Below are positions 35,812-43,511 of a stretch of 64,000 nucleotides of DNA, in pieces. The stretch spans positions 1,931,530 through 1,995,529 of the forward strand of contig NZ_CP023276.1 in assembly GCF_003065365.1 (NCBI RefSeq), written 5' to 3'. The notes under the pieces were generated by a model. That model did no database searches and was not told where the DNA came from. It was given only the letters and a program-made list of their open reading frames with translations. The position numbers and the translations under genes are program-made. Each line of letters begins with the position of its first letter. Within the stretch, counting starts at the first letter, position 1. The DNA is from Polynucleobacter difficilis (GTDB taxonomy: Bacteria; Pseudomonadota; Gammaproteobacteria; Burkholderiales; Burkholderiaceae).

Positions 35812-35902
35812 TGGAATTGCTTTCATTCAGTAAGTTGTAGTGGCGGCCAAATGGTTAGCCAATGGACTCAAAACAATTACTGAATTAACCGGAATAACGT
35901 GT

Positions 35903-35917
35903 CATTACAGAGCTCCT
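35903..35917 (-). promoter_or_regulatory. Strong ribosome site and ATG of a six-codon ORF after the glycine riboswitch
   Basis: On the minus strand AGGAG (35917-35913) stands at ideal spacing before an ATG at 35905, which opens MTRYSG and then stops. It lies about 25 bases after the second aptamer hairpin. It may be a leader peptide, or the stub of a lost glycine gene. Confidence 0.45.
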
Positions 35918-35927
35918 AATAGCGCCA

Positions 35928-36144
35928 TGCAATCAGACTGGCTGATTGCAAGCTTGCCGCTCCCCCTGTCCCTGATACCTGAGAGATTCACACTAAGCCC
36001 AGCTTAGTATTTGCTCCTTCGGTGCGCCACAAAATGGCGGCTCTCCAGACGGCTATTTAGGATAAGCAGTACCTTCCGGGTGGATACCTGAGCGTTCATG
36101 GGAGTTTGCGCCTTCGGTGGAGGCATGGCCTCACTCTCCTGCTT
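35928..36144 (-). ncRNA. Tandem glycine riboswitch
   Basis: Two glycine aptamers follow each other on the minus strand. Aptamer 1 (about 36144-36064) has GGAGAG, CACCGAAGG and CTCAGGTA. Aptamer 2 (about 36063-35951) has GGAGAG, CACCGAAGGAGCAA, AATCTCTCAGGTA and GGGACAGGGGGA, close to consensus. A 9-bp hairpin (35928-35950) without a T-run follows, then a ribosome site with a six-codon ORF. Such switches normally control gcvTHP or a glycine/alanine symporter. Here the downstream leftward DNA has only an unknown small ORF and a terminator. Confidence 0.93.
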
Positions 36145-36199
36145 AAAACTAGTTTATCGTACTTTTATCGAATTGTGTATATAGAAAAGGCATCCCTTT

Positions 36200-36688
36200 A
36201 TGCAGGACATCCAGGCTGTGATTGACGCCCTCCAACTGGAACCCCATCCAGAGGGCGGCTTCTACCGTGAAATGCATCGGGCAAGCTCCCTGGTAAAGGA
36301 GGCTAATGGCAATCGCAAAAATGCCTATTCCAGCATTTACTACCTTTTATCGGGAAATGATTTTTCGGCATGGCATCGCATTCAATCCGACGAAACCTGG
36401 TTCTTTCATATGGGCTGCGATATCGCCATCCATTACTTTGATGCCCAGAATGCGCTTGCCACAGCCCAGCTTGGCCTAGACTCCATGCAGTTTCAAACGA
36501 CGATCCCGGCGGGCACTTGGTTTGCAGCAAGGCCAGTACGAGCAGATGCTTTTTGTTTAGTCAGCTGCGTAGTTGGGCCCGCATTTACATTTACTGAATT
36601 TGAAATGGGCAAGCGGCAAACCCTGCTGGATACTTTTGGCACAACAGCACTTCACAAAGAGGCTATCGAGGCTCTTACAAGGGTCTAA
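36200..36688 (+). CDS. DUF985/cupin-type family protein
   Basis: A 162-residue cupin-fold protein. The DUF985 pattern is clear: LQLEPHPEGGFYREMHRA near residues 11-28, SSIYYLLSGNDFSAWHRIQSDETWFFHMG near residues 45-73, and a C-terminal VVGPAFTFTEFEM block. His, Glu and Asp residues in the cupin motifs may bind a metal. The function is unknown. It diverges from the glycine riboswitch; the 55-base gap must hold both promoters. Confidence 0.85.
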   Translation: MQDIQAVIDALQLEPHPEGGFYREMHRASSLVKEANGNRKNAYSSIYYLLSGNDFSAWHRIQSDETWFFHMGCDIAIHYFDAQNALATAQLGLDSMQFQTTIPAGTWFAARPVRADAFCLVSCVVGPAFTFTEFEMGKRQTLLDTFGTTALHKEAIEALTRV

Positions 36689-36718
36689 GTCTTTAGCAAT
36701 GCTGGCGCTAAGGATGGC

Positions 36719-37237
36719 CTAGCCAAGCTCTGCTTCATTAAAAGCGTCTCTGAAATACACAGGCAAATCGATTGATGGCGGTCTAAAGCCAGACTGATAA
36801 AACATGTCGCCAATATGCCCACGATGCAAGGCTTTGTGATTGCAAACATGAATCAATATATCGCCCCTCGTCATTTCTCCAGTACCGCCGTCAACAAAAG
36901 CAAAGTGAATCTTTTCATTCAGCTGCGCCTCGGTCATGGTGTCGGCATATTGGATGTACCAGTCACCCATCTCATTCCACTTGTTCGATAGCAATTCCAA
37001 TGAGCCTGGGGAATTTGTAGTGCGCGATGTAAATCCATGAGCCTCCCCAAGCAAGTGAGCGCGCCAGATTTGATCCACAATTGCCACGTGCGCCAAAGCA
37101 AACGACATACCGCCAAATGCGGCGGCACGCTTTTTAATTATCTCTTCAGCCGGCAAGCTCGCAATTGCATCCAACAGCATCGTGTTTGCCCACTTGTTAT
37201 AGCGCGTGAGCATTCGGATATTTCGAACTGCAGACAT
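36719..37237 (-). CDS. DinB-family protein
   Basis: A four-helix-bundle protein of 172 residues of the DinB/YfiT type, not the polymerase. The metal-triad His residues are likely in LAHVAIVDQIW near residue 47 and in HVCNHKALHRGHIGDM near residue 133. Many members bind a divalent metal; some are thiol S-transferases. The start is ATG at 37237, because GGGGAGG lies just upstream. It sits downstream of the TPR gene's terminator on the same strand. Confidence 0.85.
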   Translation of the reverse strand: MSAVRNIRMLTRYNKWANTMLLDAIASLPAEEIIKKRAAAFGGMSFALAHVAIVDQIWRAHLLGEAHGFTSRTTNSPGSLELLSNKWNEMGDWYIQYADTMTEAQLNEKIHFAFVDGGTGEMTRGDILIHVCNHKALHRGHIGDMFYQSGFRPPSIDLPVYFRDAFNEAELG

Positions 37238-37275
37238 ATAGGCCTCCCCGGAATCAGCAAGCACAGTCTATCAAA

Positions 37276-37310
37276 TGAAAAACCACCCGAAGGTGGTTTT
37301 GGTGTTTCTT
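37276..37310. repeat. Copy F of the tRNA-Phe terminator segment (no tRNA part)
   Basis: This copy holds the CCACC/GGTGG hairpin and the adjoining GGTGTTTCTT bases found next to tRNA-Phe (46190-46225), with one A fewer, but it lacks the tRNA 3' end. It follows the TPR gene stop on the minus strand and can serve as its terminator. Confidence 0.75.
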
Positions 37311-37347
37311 AAAGATGCATAGCGGCGTTAGCTAAAGTCCATGCTGC

Positions 37348-37800
37348 CTAGCTCTGTTTTCTAGACTTGTATTTCCGTACAGCCTCTTTTAAGTCAGAGT
37401 ATTCCTCGCATCCAAAAGTACAGGCCTTATCTAGTCTGGCCAATAAAGCCTCTGCCCCTGGTAAGTCATTATTAAGTAGCTTTAACTTGCCGTAATACTC
37501 AAGGGCGCCACGATGCCGCGGATCTATCTTCAAAGCAGCTTGATAATATTTTTCAGCGCCCACCAAGTCGGGTGGCTGTTTTTTGCGCAGACTATAGCCT
37601 AGTAAATTATTCCAATCGGCTGAGCTTGTTTCGTTAGCGGCCTGTAGTTGCTTGACGGCTTGATCGTAATTTTCAGACTTAATGCTTGCCCTTGCCTCAG
37701 TTAACCAAGTAGGGTCTGACTTAGCAGGTTCCGGATCTGCGGCTTGAGATAGCCCCGCCATGGAAAAGAGCAAGACAATGATTGGGAGTAATTTTTTCAT
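37348..37800 (-). CDS. Periplasmic TPR-repeat protein
   Basis: A 150-residue protein with a signal peptide (KKLLPIIVLLFSMAGLSQA, cleavage near residue 20). About three TPR-like helical repeats occupy residues 30-125; AEKYYQAALKIDPRHRGALEYYGKL is the clearest. Two cysteines in ACTFGCEEY may form a disulfide. AAGGGG precedes the ATG at 37800. TPR proteins act as interaction platforms; no partner is evident. Confidence 0.8.
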   Translation of the reverse strand: MKKLLPIIVLLFSMAGLSQAADPEPAKSDPTWLTEARASIKSENYDQAVKQLQAANETSSADWNNLLGYSLRKKQPPDLVGAEKYYQAALKIDPRHRGALEYYGKLKLLNNDLPGAEALLARLDKACTFGCEEYSDLKEAVRKYKSRKQS

Positions 37801-37943
37801 TTGAGCCCCTTTAGATAGTGATCTATCCTTTATATACCGATTATTCAATTTGCGCTTATCAAAAGATAAATGAACAGGCCGCCCATCGTAATTTCAGACT
37901 TGCTAGTTTGTTAGCAGAGGTGGGCCAACAATGTGCAGCTCGC

Positions 37944-38504
37944 TTAACCCGGGTGCGCCCTCAAATAATCCATTACCCAGGCTGGATCGCTATCACTTGG
38001 GAAGATGGGGTAGTGAACTGCCTCGATCACGCCATTATTGGCAATCAGCGTTACGCGCTTGAGTAAAGTCATCCCTGCTGCTTCAAACGTTGGCATATTC
38101 AATGCCTTCTGAAATTGATAGTTCGCATCACTGATAACCGGAAATGGCAAATGAAGTCGATCGGCCATCTCTTTTTGATATTCAGTAGACTGAACACTCA
38201 AACCTACAACCTCTGCGCCCAATGCTTGAAGCTCTTGATAGTGGTCTCGGTATGAGCAACTTTGTGGCGTACAGCCCCTTGCTCCCGGAATTTGATCCCA
38301 GCCATCTGGTAGTGCCACATTGGGCTGCCCCGTCATTGGATAACAATAGATAACTAGCTTGCCTTTAATGTCTCCAAGATGAACGGTCTTGCCATTAGTG
38401 GCATATAAGGAAACTTGGGGCAGTCTCATTCCCCTCAAATGATTGGTTGAGCCATCATCTTGAGGAATAGGTAAGTCTGTGGGGAGCTGGTTTAGATTGG
38501 TCAT
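37944..38504 (-). CDS. Peroxiredoxin (AhpC/TSA-type)
   Basis: A thioredoxin-fold peroxidase of 186 residues. The peroxidatic region is PGARGCTPQSCSYRDHYQEL near residues 72-91; the Cys of CTPQSC gives two candidate cysteines in a CxxxxC arrangement, as in AhpE/PrxQ-like or atypical forms. The preceding strand is KLVIYCYPMTG rather than the usual FxPxD/TxxC. The later segments GLSVQSTEYQ and FPVISDANYQF match the family. Likely substrates are peroxides; the electron donor is unknown. Confidence 0.85.
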   Translation of the reverse strand: MTNLNQLPTDLPIPQDDGSTNHLRGMRLPQVSLYATNGKTVHLGDIKGKLVIYCYPMTGQPNVALPDGWDQIPGARGCTPQSCSYRDHYQELQALGAEVVGLSVQSTEYQKEMADRLHLPFPVISDANYQFQKALNMPTFEAAGMTLLKRVTLIANNGVIEAVHYPIFPSDSDPAWVMDYLRAHPG

Positions 38505-38547
38505 GCACTCATTCTATATTAAGCGGGGCTCGATATCCCGCCGCCGC

Positions 38548-39966
38548 CTAGCCTGCCGATGGTAGCTCCACTATAAATCTAGCGCCACCATCAACAGCAT
38601 CTTCATAGTGAATAGAGCCGCCATATCGAGTAACGATATGCTTACAAAGCCACAGCCCTAAACCCATACCTGTTTGTTTGGTGGTACTCAGCAATTCAAA
38701 TAATTGGGGCTGAAACTCAACGGGAACGCCCGCGCCATTGTCCGCAATACTTAGGCGAATTGACTTGCCGACTTTGGTAGCCTCTATGGTGATCCGTCGC
38801 AGGAGTGTTCCGGAGTTGGCCAAAGACTGTCCGGCATTATTCAGAAGATTTAATACGACTTGTTCAATCTCTGCAGAATTGACCCGAATTTTTAAGCCCT
38901 CATCAACGCGAAGTTGAATTTGGATATTCTTGGACCTTAGCTCTGGCGTAACAATATTCAATACTTTAGTAATCAGGTCATCCACCCGAACCTCTTCAGG
39001 ATTCGAATTGCTATCGCCAAATATAGACCGGAGTGATTTAACAATCGTGGCCGCTCTTTTATTGTCTTCCTCCAGCGAATCTAAAATCTCTTTACCCAGC
39101 TCTGGATTCAACACCCCTTTTTCTAATTTCATTTTAAGAAACTGGATGTTTAGATTCGAGGCTCCAAGGGGTTGATTAAGCTCATGGGCTATCGATGCGG
39201 ATAAAGCGCCCGTGGCAGCCGTCTTATTGGCTTTCATCAGGCCGTAGATGAGCCGTTCTTTCTCTTTTAAGAGTCCGGTTATTTTTTCATTTTCGCTGGC
39301 GACTTGCACGTTTTCAATGCTTAGCTTTTCCAGCCAATAGCCCAGGACTACAACATAAGACAGGATTGAGATGCCCAGCCAGGCCCATCTAATTGAGGTA
39401 CTAACTACGCCCTCTTGATATAGGTTAGGGGTAGTGAATCCACCATCAATGTACAAAGCTATAAACCTTGCAGCGGTAAGAACCAGCTCGATAACAATGG
39501 TGTAAAACAAAAACCGGAGCTGGGTAGAGCCAATTCCCCTGAACTGCCTTAGCTCCCTTAGTTCCCAGATAAAACAGGCGCCTCCTATCAGGGTGATCAA
39601 GCCAACCCTTTCGATAAACAACCCCTTTTGCCTTAAATATTCAAATAAAACAGCAAAGGCCAATAAGCCGACTAGCACAAGAATGTTTACTTTTTTTGGA
39701 ATCGGAACACTAAGCGAGCGGCAAAATAATCCAAAGTAAATAAAGCTTGCAACAAAGCATGTGTTTGCTAATGTAAGCAAGGACAAGGTAATTGTTGATG
39801 CTAATGCGAAGAGCGTAAATGAAGTTGCAGTAAGCGTCAGCGCGGTTAGCCACAGTTTTTTTGGCTGGCTCGTTTTATCCGCCGTTAATATAAATCGTGA
39901 GCCGTAAAGCAACCCCCATAGAATCAGAGCAAAGACAAAGAAGAATATCTCGTTGGCGTATTTCAT
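38548..39966 (-). CDS. Membrane sensor histidine kinase (orphan)
   Basis: A 472-residue kinase. The first 230 residues hold about seven membrane segments. A short coiled coil follows, then a HisKA domain with the phospho-acceptor His in SIAHELNQPLG near residue 263. The HATPase domain has N-box VVLNLLNNAGQS near residue 372, G1 IADNGAGVP near residue 410 and G2 TGMGLGLWL near residue 435. There is no response regulator next to it. A 19-base palindrome (40005-40023) lies 39 bases upstream of the ATG. The signal sensed is unknown. Confidence 0.88.
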   Translation of the reverse strand: MKYANEIFFFVFALILWGLLYGSRFILTADKTSQPKKLWLTALTLTATSFTLFALASTITLSLLTLANTCFVASFIYFGLFCRSLSVPIPKKVNILVLVGLLAFAVLFEYLRQKGLFIERVGLITLIGGACFIWELRELRQFRGIGSTQLRFLFYTIVIELVLTAARFIALYIDGGFTTPNLYQEGVVSTSIRWAWLGISILSYVVVLGYWLEKLSIENVQVASENEKITGLLKEKERLIYGLMKANKTAATGALSASIAHELNQPLGASNLNIQFLKMKLEKGVLNPELGKEILDSLEEDNKRAATIVKSLRSIFGDSNSNPEEVRVDDLITKVLNIVTPELRSKNIQIQLRVDEGLKIRVNSAEIEQVVLNLLNNAGQSLANSGTLLRRITIEATKVGKSIRLSIADNGAGVPVEFQPQLFELLSTTKQTGMGLGLWLCKHIVTRYGGSIHYEDAVDGGARFIVELPSAG

Positions 39967-40004
39967 TAACTTGAATACTACTACTTAGGGCTAATTGTCG
40001 TGGC

Positions 40005-40023
40005 ATGTTGTTTTAAACAACAT
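40005..40023. repeat. TTTTAAA-centred palindrome P1
   Basis: ATGTTGTTT-T-AAACAACAT is a perfect 9-bp palindrome. It lies upstream of the histidine kinase gene and shares its plan with P2-P4. Possible roles are operator site or small repetitive element. Confidence 0.7.
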
Positions 40024-40040
40024 CTGCTTCCGCGGCAAAT

Positions 40041-40085
40041 GGGCTATTGAGATTCTTAGCGGCCCGGGGCGAAATCGACCGGGCC
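40041..40085 (-). repeat. Copy E of the tRNA-Phe 3'-end repeat
   Basis: The 26 bases at 40053-40078 match the tRNA-Phe 3' end at 46221-46246 with three differences. GGCCCGG, an 11-base spacer and CCGGGCC (40061-40085) form a perfect inverted repeat. The GGGCTATTGAGATTCTT on its left (40041-40057) is shared with copy B. It lies after the patatin stop on the minus strand. Confidence 0.82.
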
Positions 40086-40098
40086 CAATACGCCACCT

Positions 40099-41205
40099 CT
40101 AGGCCCAGAATTCTTTGATTTTTGGCGCTTCTACTTTTGCGCGATCATGGCCTGTGCGCAATGCGCCGGCAATCTGCCTTGGATCAAGCAAGTCAACGCC
40201 TTTGGGAGTGCCAGCAACGATCCACTTTACCTTTGTACCGGTCGCCTTAATGTCTTCAATGTTTTGAGCGATCGGATGCGGAATGGTAGTTAAAATTGCG
40301 CCCGTCACCCCGTCCGTCAATGTGATGATGAGCGCTCTTTTGGAGCCAGCTACCAAATCCACATGGGCGGGATTTGAACAAATGCCCCCATCCATCACAT
40401 ACCGCTGCCCCAATAGTGTGGGTCCAGCGACCCCTGGCAAGGAGCTACTTGCCGCCGCACCATGCGCTAATGGAATGCCATTCTTTCTGGCGGCTTGCTG
40501 TCCCACAACAATACGTTCGCCTGTATAGCAATCTATCCCTGTTGTGTACATCCGACTGGTCGGCCAATTTTTTTTGCTATCGCCTGTTAGTAATGCGGCC
40601 ACCCGTTCAACCTGATCGCCATTCAATTTATTGTTTGCCGCCAAAGCAGCATTACCGATTATCTTGCGCGTCTCTATGCTGCCATCCGTTGCGCTCATAT
40701 TAATTTGATCGGCTCTTATCTGACTTATATTGGGCTTAGCCAAAGGTGCAATCTTGGCAAAAATCTCGGGGAACTTTCCAAAAAAATCAAACTCGGTACG
40801 TAAGCGAGTAAATTCGCCCGAAAGTAGCGATGAGCCCATATAAGACCCTGCGGAAGTGCCAACCACCATTTCAGGTAACTTTGCCATATCGAGGCCAGCC
40901 TCAATCAGGCCATGAAAAAATCCACAATACCAAGCAATGTAATACTCCCCGCCGCCGCCGAGCACCATCGTACGATCCAAGCCTTTCGCCAGGCTTGACA
41001 TCATCGGCTTGGTGGCAATTGGTATTGCTAAGCCATCATCGGCAAATAATTTAGCGGATATTTCATTGGCCTTCTTTTGAATGGTTGGCTTTTGAGGCGT
41101 TGATTGCGCATTAGCAGAATCAATCACAACCCCAGAAGCTCCAGCAATAGCAAGAGAACCAGCGGCAGATGTTTTCAAGAAATTACGGCGGGAAAATTGC
41201 GTCAT
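40099..41205 (-). CDS. Patatin-like phospholipase with Tat signal
   Basis: A 368-residue patatin-family lipase. The N-terminus SRRNFLKT followed by a hydrophobic stretch is a twin-arginine signal, so the protein is probably exported folded. The oxyanion GGGGE is near residue 78. The nucleophile Ser is in GTSAGS near residue 116, and the catalytic Asp is in DGGICSNP near residue 272. It is flanked by tRNA-Phe repeat copies E and D, so it looks like a single-gene module. The substrate, probably a lipid or acyl ester, is not known. Confidence 0.88.
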   Translation of the reverse strand: MTQFSRRNFLKTSAAGSLAIAGASGVVIDSANAQSTPQKPTIQKKANEISAKLFADDGLAIPIATKPMMSSLAKGLDRTMVLGGGGEYYIAWYCGFFHGLIEAGLDMAKLPEMVVGTSAGSYMGSSLLSGEFTRLRTEFDFFGKFPEIFAKIAPLAKPNISQIRADQINMSATDGSIETRKIIGNAALAANNKLNGDQVERVAALLTGDSKKNWPTSRMYTTGIDCYTGERIVVGQQAARKNGIPLAHGAAASSSLPGVAGPTLLGQRYVMDGGICSNPAHVDLVAGSKRALIITLTDGVTGAILTTIPHPIAQNIEDIKATGTKVKWIVAGTPKGVDLLDPRQIAGALRTGHDRAKVEAPKIKEFWA

Positions 41206-41251
41206 ATCGGCTCCATTAATGGTTAATCAATTTATAACAGATCAACAAATG

Positions 41252-41275
41252 AAAAAGCCACCAGAAGGTGGTTTT
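41252..41275. terminator. Terminator hairpin beside repeat copy D
   Basis: CCACC/GGTGG stem with loop AGAA, flanked by A-run and TTTT. It is nearly the tRNA-Phe terminator and stands at the same distance from the tRNA-like repeat. Confidence 0.75.
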
Positions 41276-41280
41276 AGTGT

Positions 41281-41313
41281 TTCTTGGTGCCCCAGAGCGA
41301 AATCGACTAGGGC
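41281..41313 (-). repeat. Copy D of the tRNA-Phe 3'-end repeat (degenerate)
   Basis: The 26 bases at 41281-41306 resemble the tRNA-Phe 3' end with several changes. The arms GCCCCAG (41289-41295) and CTAGGGC (41307-41313) still pair over 7 positions with one C/A mismatch (U-G in minus-strand RNA) and the same 11-base spacer. Confidence 0.72.
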
Positions 41314-41333
41314 TACATAACTGACCCTGTGGT

Positions 41334-41543
41334 GTGAGCGATAATGGTTGTGTGAAGAAATATGAAGTTATCTCTATTGAGCCTACTGATTTAGCTAACC
41401 ACTGGGTTATTAACTATCGAACAGCTAATGGCCTCACCGACAAGCAATCTGTCGTGGCAATTGACTCAAACGATGCTTTTATTGTGTTTCGTAACCAAAT
41501 GATTAGAGAAACTAAAGCTAAGGTTAAGCTCATTAAACCGTAA
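41334..41543 (+). CDS. Small protein of unknown function (GTG start)
   Basis: A 69-residue frame from GTG 41334; a second in-frame GTG at 41352 would give 63 residues. The sequence looks like a real small beta-rich domain: KKYEVISIEP, HWVINYRTANG and VVAIDSNDAFIVF. It ends in a Lys-rich tail. No family is recognised. It is the only gene of the 270-base module between tRNA-Phe repeat copies D and C, and a terminator hairpin follows its stop within 5 bases. Confidence 0.55.
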   Translation: MSDNGCVKKYEVISIEPTDLANHWVINYRTANGLTDKQSVVAIDSNDAFIVFRNQMIRETKAKVKLIKP

Positions 41544-41545
41544 TG

Positions 41546-41568
41546 AAAAAACCACCCGAAGGTGGTTT
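41546..41568. terminator. Terminator hairpin beside repeat copy C
   Basis: CCACC/GGTGG stem with the loop CGAA, identical to the tRNA-Phe terminator at 46192-46215, flanked by A6 and TTT. It can end the 69-residue gene on the plus strand and the DUF4395 operon on the minus strand. Confidence 0.82.
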
Positions 41569-41574
41569 AGGTAT

Positions 41575-41608
41575 TTCTTGGTGGCCCGGGGCGGAATCGA
41601 CCAGGGCC
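41575..41608 (-). repeat. Copy C of the tRNA-Phe 3'-end repeat
   Basis: The first 26 bases (41575-41600) are identical to the tRNA-Phe 3' end at 46221-46246, from the CCA-flanking bases into the T-loop. GGCCCGG (41583-41589), an 11-base spacer and CCAGGGCC (41601-41608) form an inverted repeat with one bulged base. The adjoining hairpin is also a near-copy of the tRNA terminator. Confidence 0.88.
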
Positions 41609-41624
41609 GAGGATGCCTGACTCT

Positions 41625-42377
41625 TTATTTACAGTTGTTATGTAATTTCCACTTTTCTTCATGCCCCATGGCTTTAGCAAAATCAGGTACCTTACATCTT
41701 TCAACCTCTTTTGCGTCTACTTCCTTATTCATCACCTCGTTAGGGGCTGCTGATAATGTGGGCTCATTCGAGCTGCCAGAGAAATAATTGAAGATAGCCA
41801 ACACACTGACAGCAAATAAAACCAGTATTAGCAATTGACCCTTGGATATATTGTTTTGTTTTTCTATGCTGATATCACAAGAATTTCCCGGGCATAGCTG
41901 GGCTTGGGCTTTATTAAAAAGGTTGTAAATCTTACAGCCGATACAAATGCCAAAAGAGGTTTCAAAAAACATCAGCGCTAAGCAGGAAGCGCAAACAATA
42001 ATATTGATAGGGCCCACCACACTTTTCAGTACGATCAAATAAAACATTGTGGCGGCCAAGATAAATCCAATTGACCAAGCAAAACGCTTCTGTGGAGCCC
42101 CCGTGTATTCAGGTTGCTGACCCTTAACCAACCACTGCGCCAAAATCATGACAGGCGCATATTTGGGGTTAATGAAAATCCTAATCGTAAATTCAATGAG
42201 AAAGGCACAAACAAATACCTTGGTAGGGAAAAAGTTTCCCATTAGCCAAGCATTCATAAATGAAATCAGAGCAAATACAAACAAAATACCTGCGGCCGCT
42301 CTGACTGTTCGCTCATTCAAAACTGCGACTGGATATTCAGGCTTTATTTCGCCAAATTGAAAAGCTGAAGTTGTCAT
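41625..42377 (-). CDS. DUF4395-type membrane protein
   Basis: An inner-membrane protein of 250 residues. The N-terminal DUF4395 part has NERTVRAAAGILF near residue 21, three or four membrane segments, and the signature FETSFGICIGCKIYNLF near residue 138 with a CxxC pair. A further membrane segment (QLLILVLFAVSVLAIF) is followed by a hydrophilic tail of about 55 residues with two more cysteines. DUF4395 proteins commonly occur with rhodaneses and thiol-redox genes. It is the last gene of the leftward sulfur-type operon. Confidence 0.82.
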   Translation of the reverse strand: MTTSAFQFGEIKPEYPVAVLNERTVRAAAGILFVFALISFMNAWLMGNFFPTKVFVCAFLIEFTIRIFINPKYAPVMILAQWLVKGQQPEYTGAPQKRFAWSIGFILAATMFYLIVLKSVVGPINIIVCASCLALMFFETSFGICIGCKIYNLFNKAQAQLCPGNSCDISIEKQNNISKGQLLILVLFAVSVLAIFNYFSGSSNEPTLSAAPNEVMNKEVDAKEVERCKVPDFAKAMGHEEKWKLHNNCK

Positions 42378-42411
42378 GTCTGCCTCTTATTCAAATTGAT
42401 AATGAACTGTA

Positions 42412-42428
42412 TGTCGTTTTAAACGACA
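42412..42428. repeat. TTTTAAA-centred palindrome P2
   Basis: TGTCGTTT-T-AAACGACA, a perfect 8-bp palindrome, lies between the methyltransferase stop and the DUF4395 start, 35 bases from the latter. Its core is identical to P3. Confidence 0.7.
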
Positions 42429-42437
42429 ACGCAAATA

Positions 42438-43052
42438 TCATTCCATCCTACAAAAGCAATATAAGAACTGTTGCGTAGTTCCCATTGGAGTTTGATGTAC
42501 CTCTGTTGAGCTATCAATTAGCTTGAATGTCTTACCGAACTGTCCATGAAGATTTTCTGAGTCATAGCGAACCACATCTAAGCCGCTACACTTTTCTGGA
42601 CCCTCGGGTCCAAAGGTGGACATAATCACATAGCCACCATGCTTTACTGAGCGCATGACTTGCGCTACATATTTTGCTCGATCAGCCTCTTCAGTTAGAA
42701 AATGAAAGACTGCTCTATCGTGCCAAACGTCAAAATAGCCTTGAGGTAATGTTGCCTGTGTAATGTCAGCGCAATACCAGTGAACCTTATCAGCCTGCTT
42801 GCCAATGCGATCCCTAGCTACATCAATTGCTTTTTGAGAAATATCTAAAACACTGATGTCCTCATAACCCTCAGACAAAAGGTCATCCACTAGTGTAGAT
42901 TCGCCACCACCAATATCAATAACGGCAGCACTCTTATTGGCACTAGCTTGATCAATTAGATTTAAAGAGGTTTCTAGGTGTGGCGCATACCAACTCACCG
43001 CATCTGGTGCCTTGTCGCCATAAACCTTTTCCCAGTGATCTTTTTTGTTCAT
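42438..43052 (-). CDS. Class I SAM-dependent methyltransferase
   Basis: A 204-residue cytoplasmic methyltransferase. DHWEKVYG and AVSWYAPHLETSL form the N-terminal block, AVIDIGGGESTLV near residues 39-51 is SAM motif I, the Asp in ISVLDISQKA near residue 70 is motif II, and FDVWHDRAVFHFL near residue 107 is motif IV. Related proteins include thiopurine- and thiol-methyltransferase-like enzymes. The context (rhodaneses, DUF4395) makes a thiol or sulfide substrate plausible, but this is inference. It follows the rhodanese gene by 3 bases. Confidence 0.85.
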   Translation of the reverse strand: MNKKDHWEKVYGDKAPDAVSWYAPHLETSLNLIDQASANKSAAVIDIGGGESTLVDDLLSEGYEDISVLDISQKAIDVARDRIGKQADKVHWYCADITQATLPQGYFDVWHDRAVFHFLTEEADRAKYVAQVMRSVKHGGYVIMSTFGPEGPEKCSGLDVVRYDSENLHGQFGKTFKLIDSSTEVHQTPMGTTQQFLYCFCRME

Positions 43053-43055
43053 TTG

Positions 43056-43511
43056 CTAGTGCTTGGGTTGTTTATTTACAGCCTTCTTATATGCGTCCAT
43101 TCCGCCCTTGGATTTCCATTCTTCATACCCACCCTGAAGAATGCGCAAATTCTCATAGCCAGCAACACGCAAAGCAAAGCCTGCCTGAGCTGAGAGACTG
43201 CCGGTATTACAGTAGATTAAGACGGGCTTGTTTTTAGGAATCTTATCTTTTTGTGCCAAGACTTGGCGCCACTCAATGTTGACTGCTCCAGGAATATGAC
43301 TCTTATCGAACTGAGCCTTATCTCTAGCATCAATCACCATCATCTTCTTGTATTCTTCTGCGGGTATCTGCTCAGGAAATATCGTGGCGCCGCCATAGTC
43401 CACAAACTCAAGATAACCCGCCATCTCATCAACAGCAATAGCCTTATTATCAGCAAATGTGGGGCTTGCTATGAATGATGTGAGCGCAAGCGCAATGAAT
43501 AGTTTTCTCAT
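43056..43511 (-). CDS. Periplasmic single-domain rhodanese
   Basis: A 151-residue exported rhodanese. The signal peptide ends near TFA-DN (residue 20). The rhodanese domain has VIDARDKAQFDKSHIPGAVNIEW near residues 59-81 and the active-site Cys in IYCNTGSLSAQAG near residue 101. Such proteins carry sulfane sulfur as a persulfide. It lies between a methyltransferase and a thioredoxin-like protein in one tight operon (gap of 3 bases and abutment). Confidence 0.9.
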   Translation of the reverse strand: MRKLFIALALTSFIASPTFADNKAIAVDEMAGYLEFVDYGGATIFPEQIPAEEYKKMMVIDARDKAQFDKSHIPGAVNIEWRQVLAQKDKIPKNKPVLIYCNTGSLSAQAGFALRVAGYENLRILQGGYEEWKSKGGMDAYKKAVNKQPKH

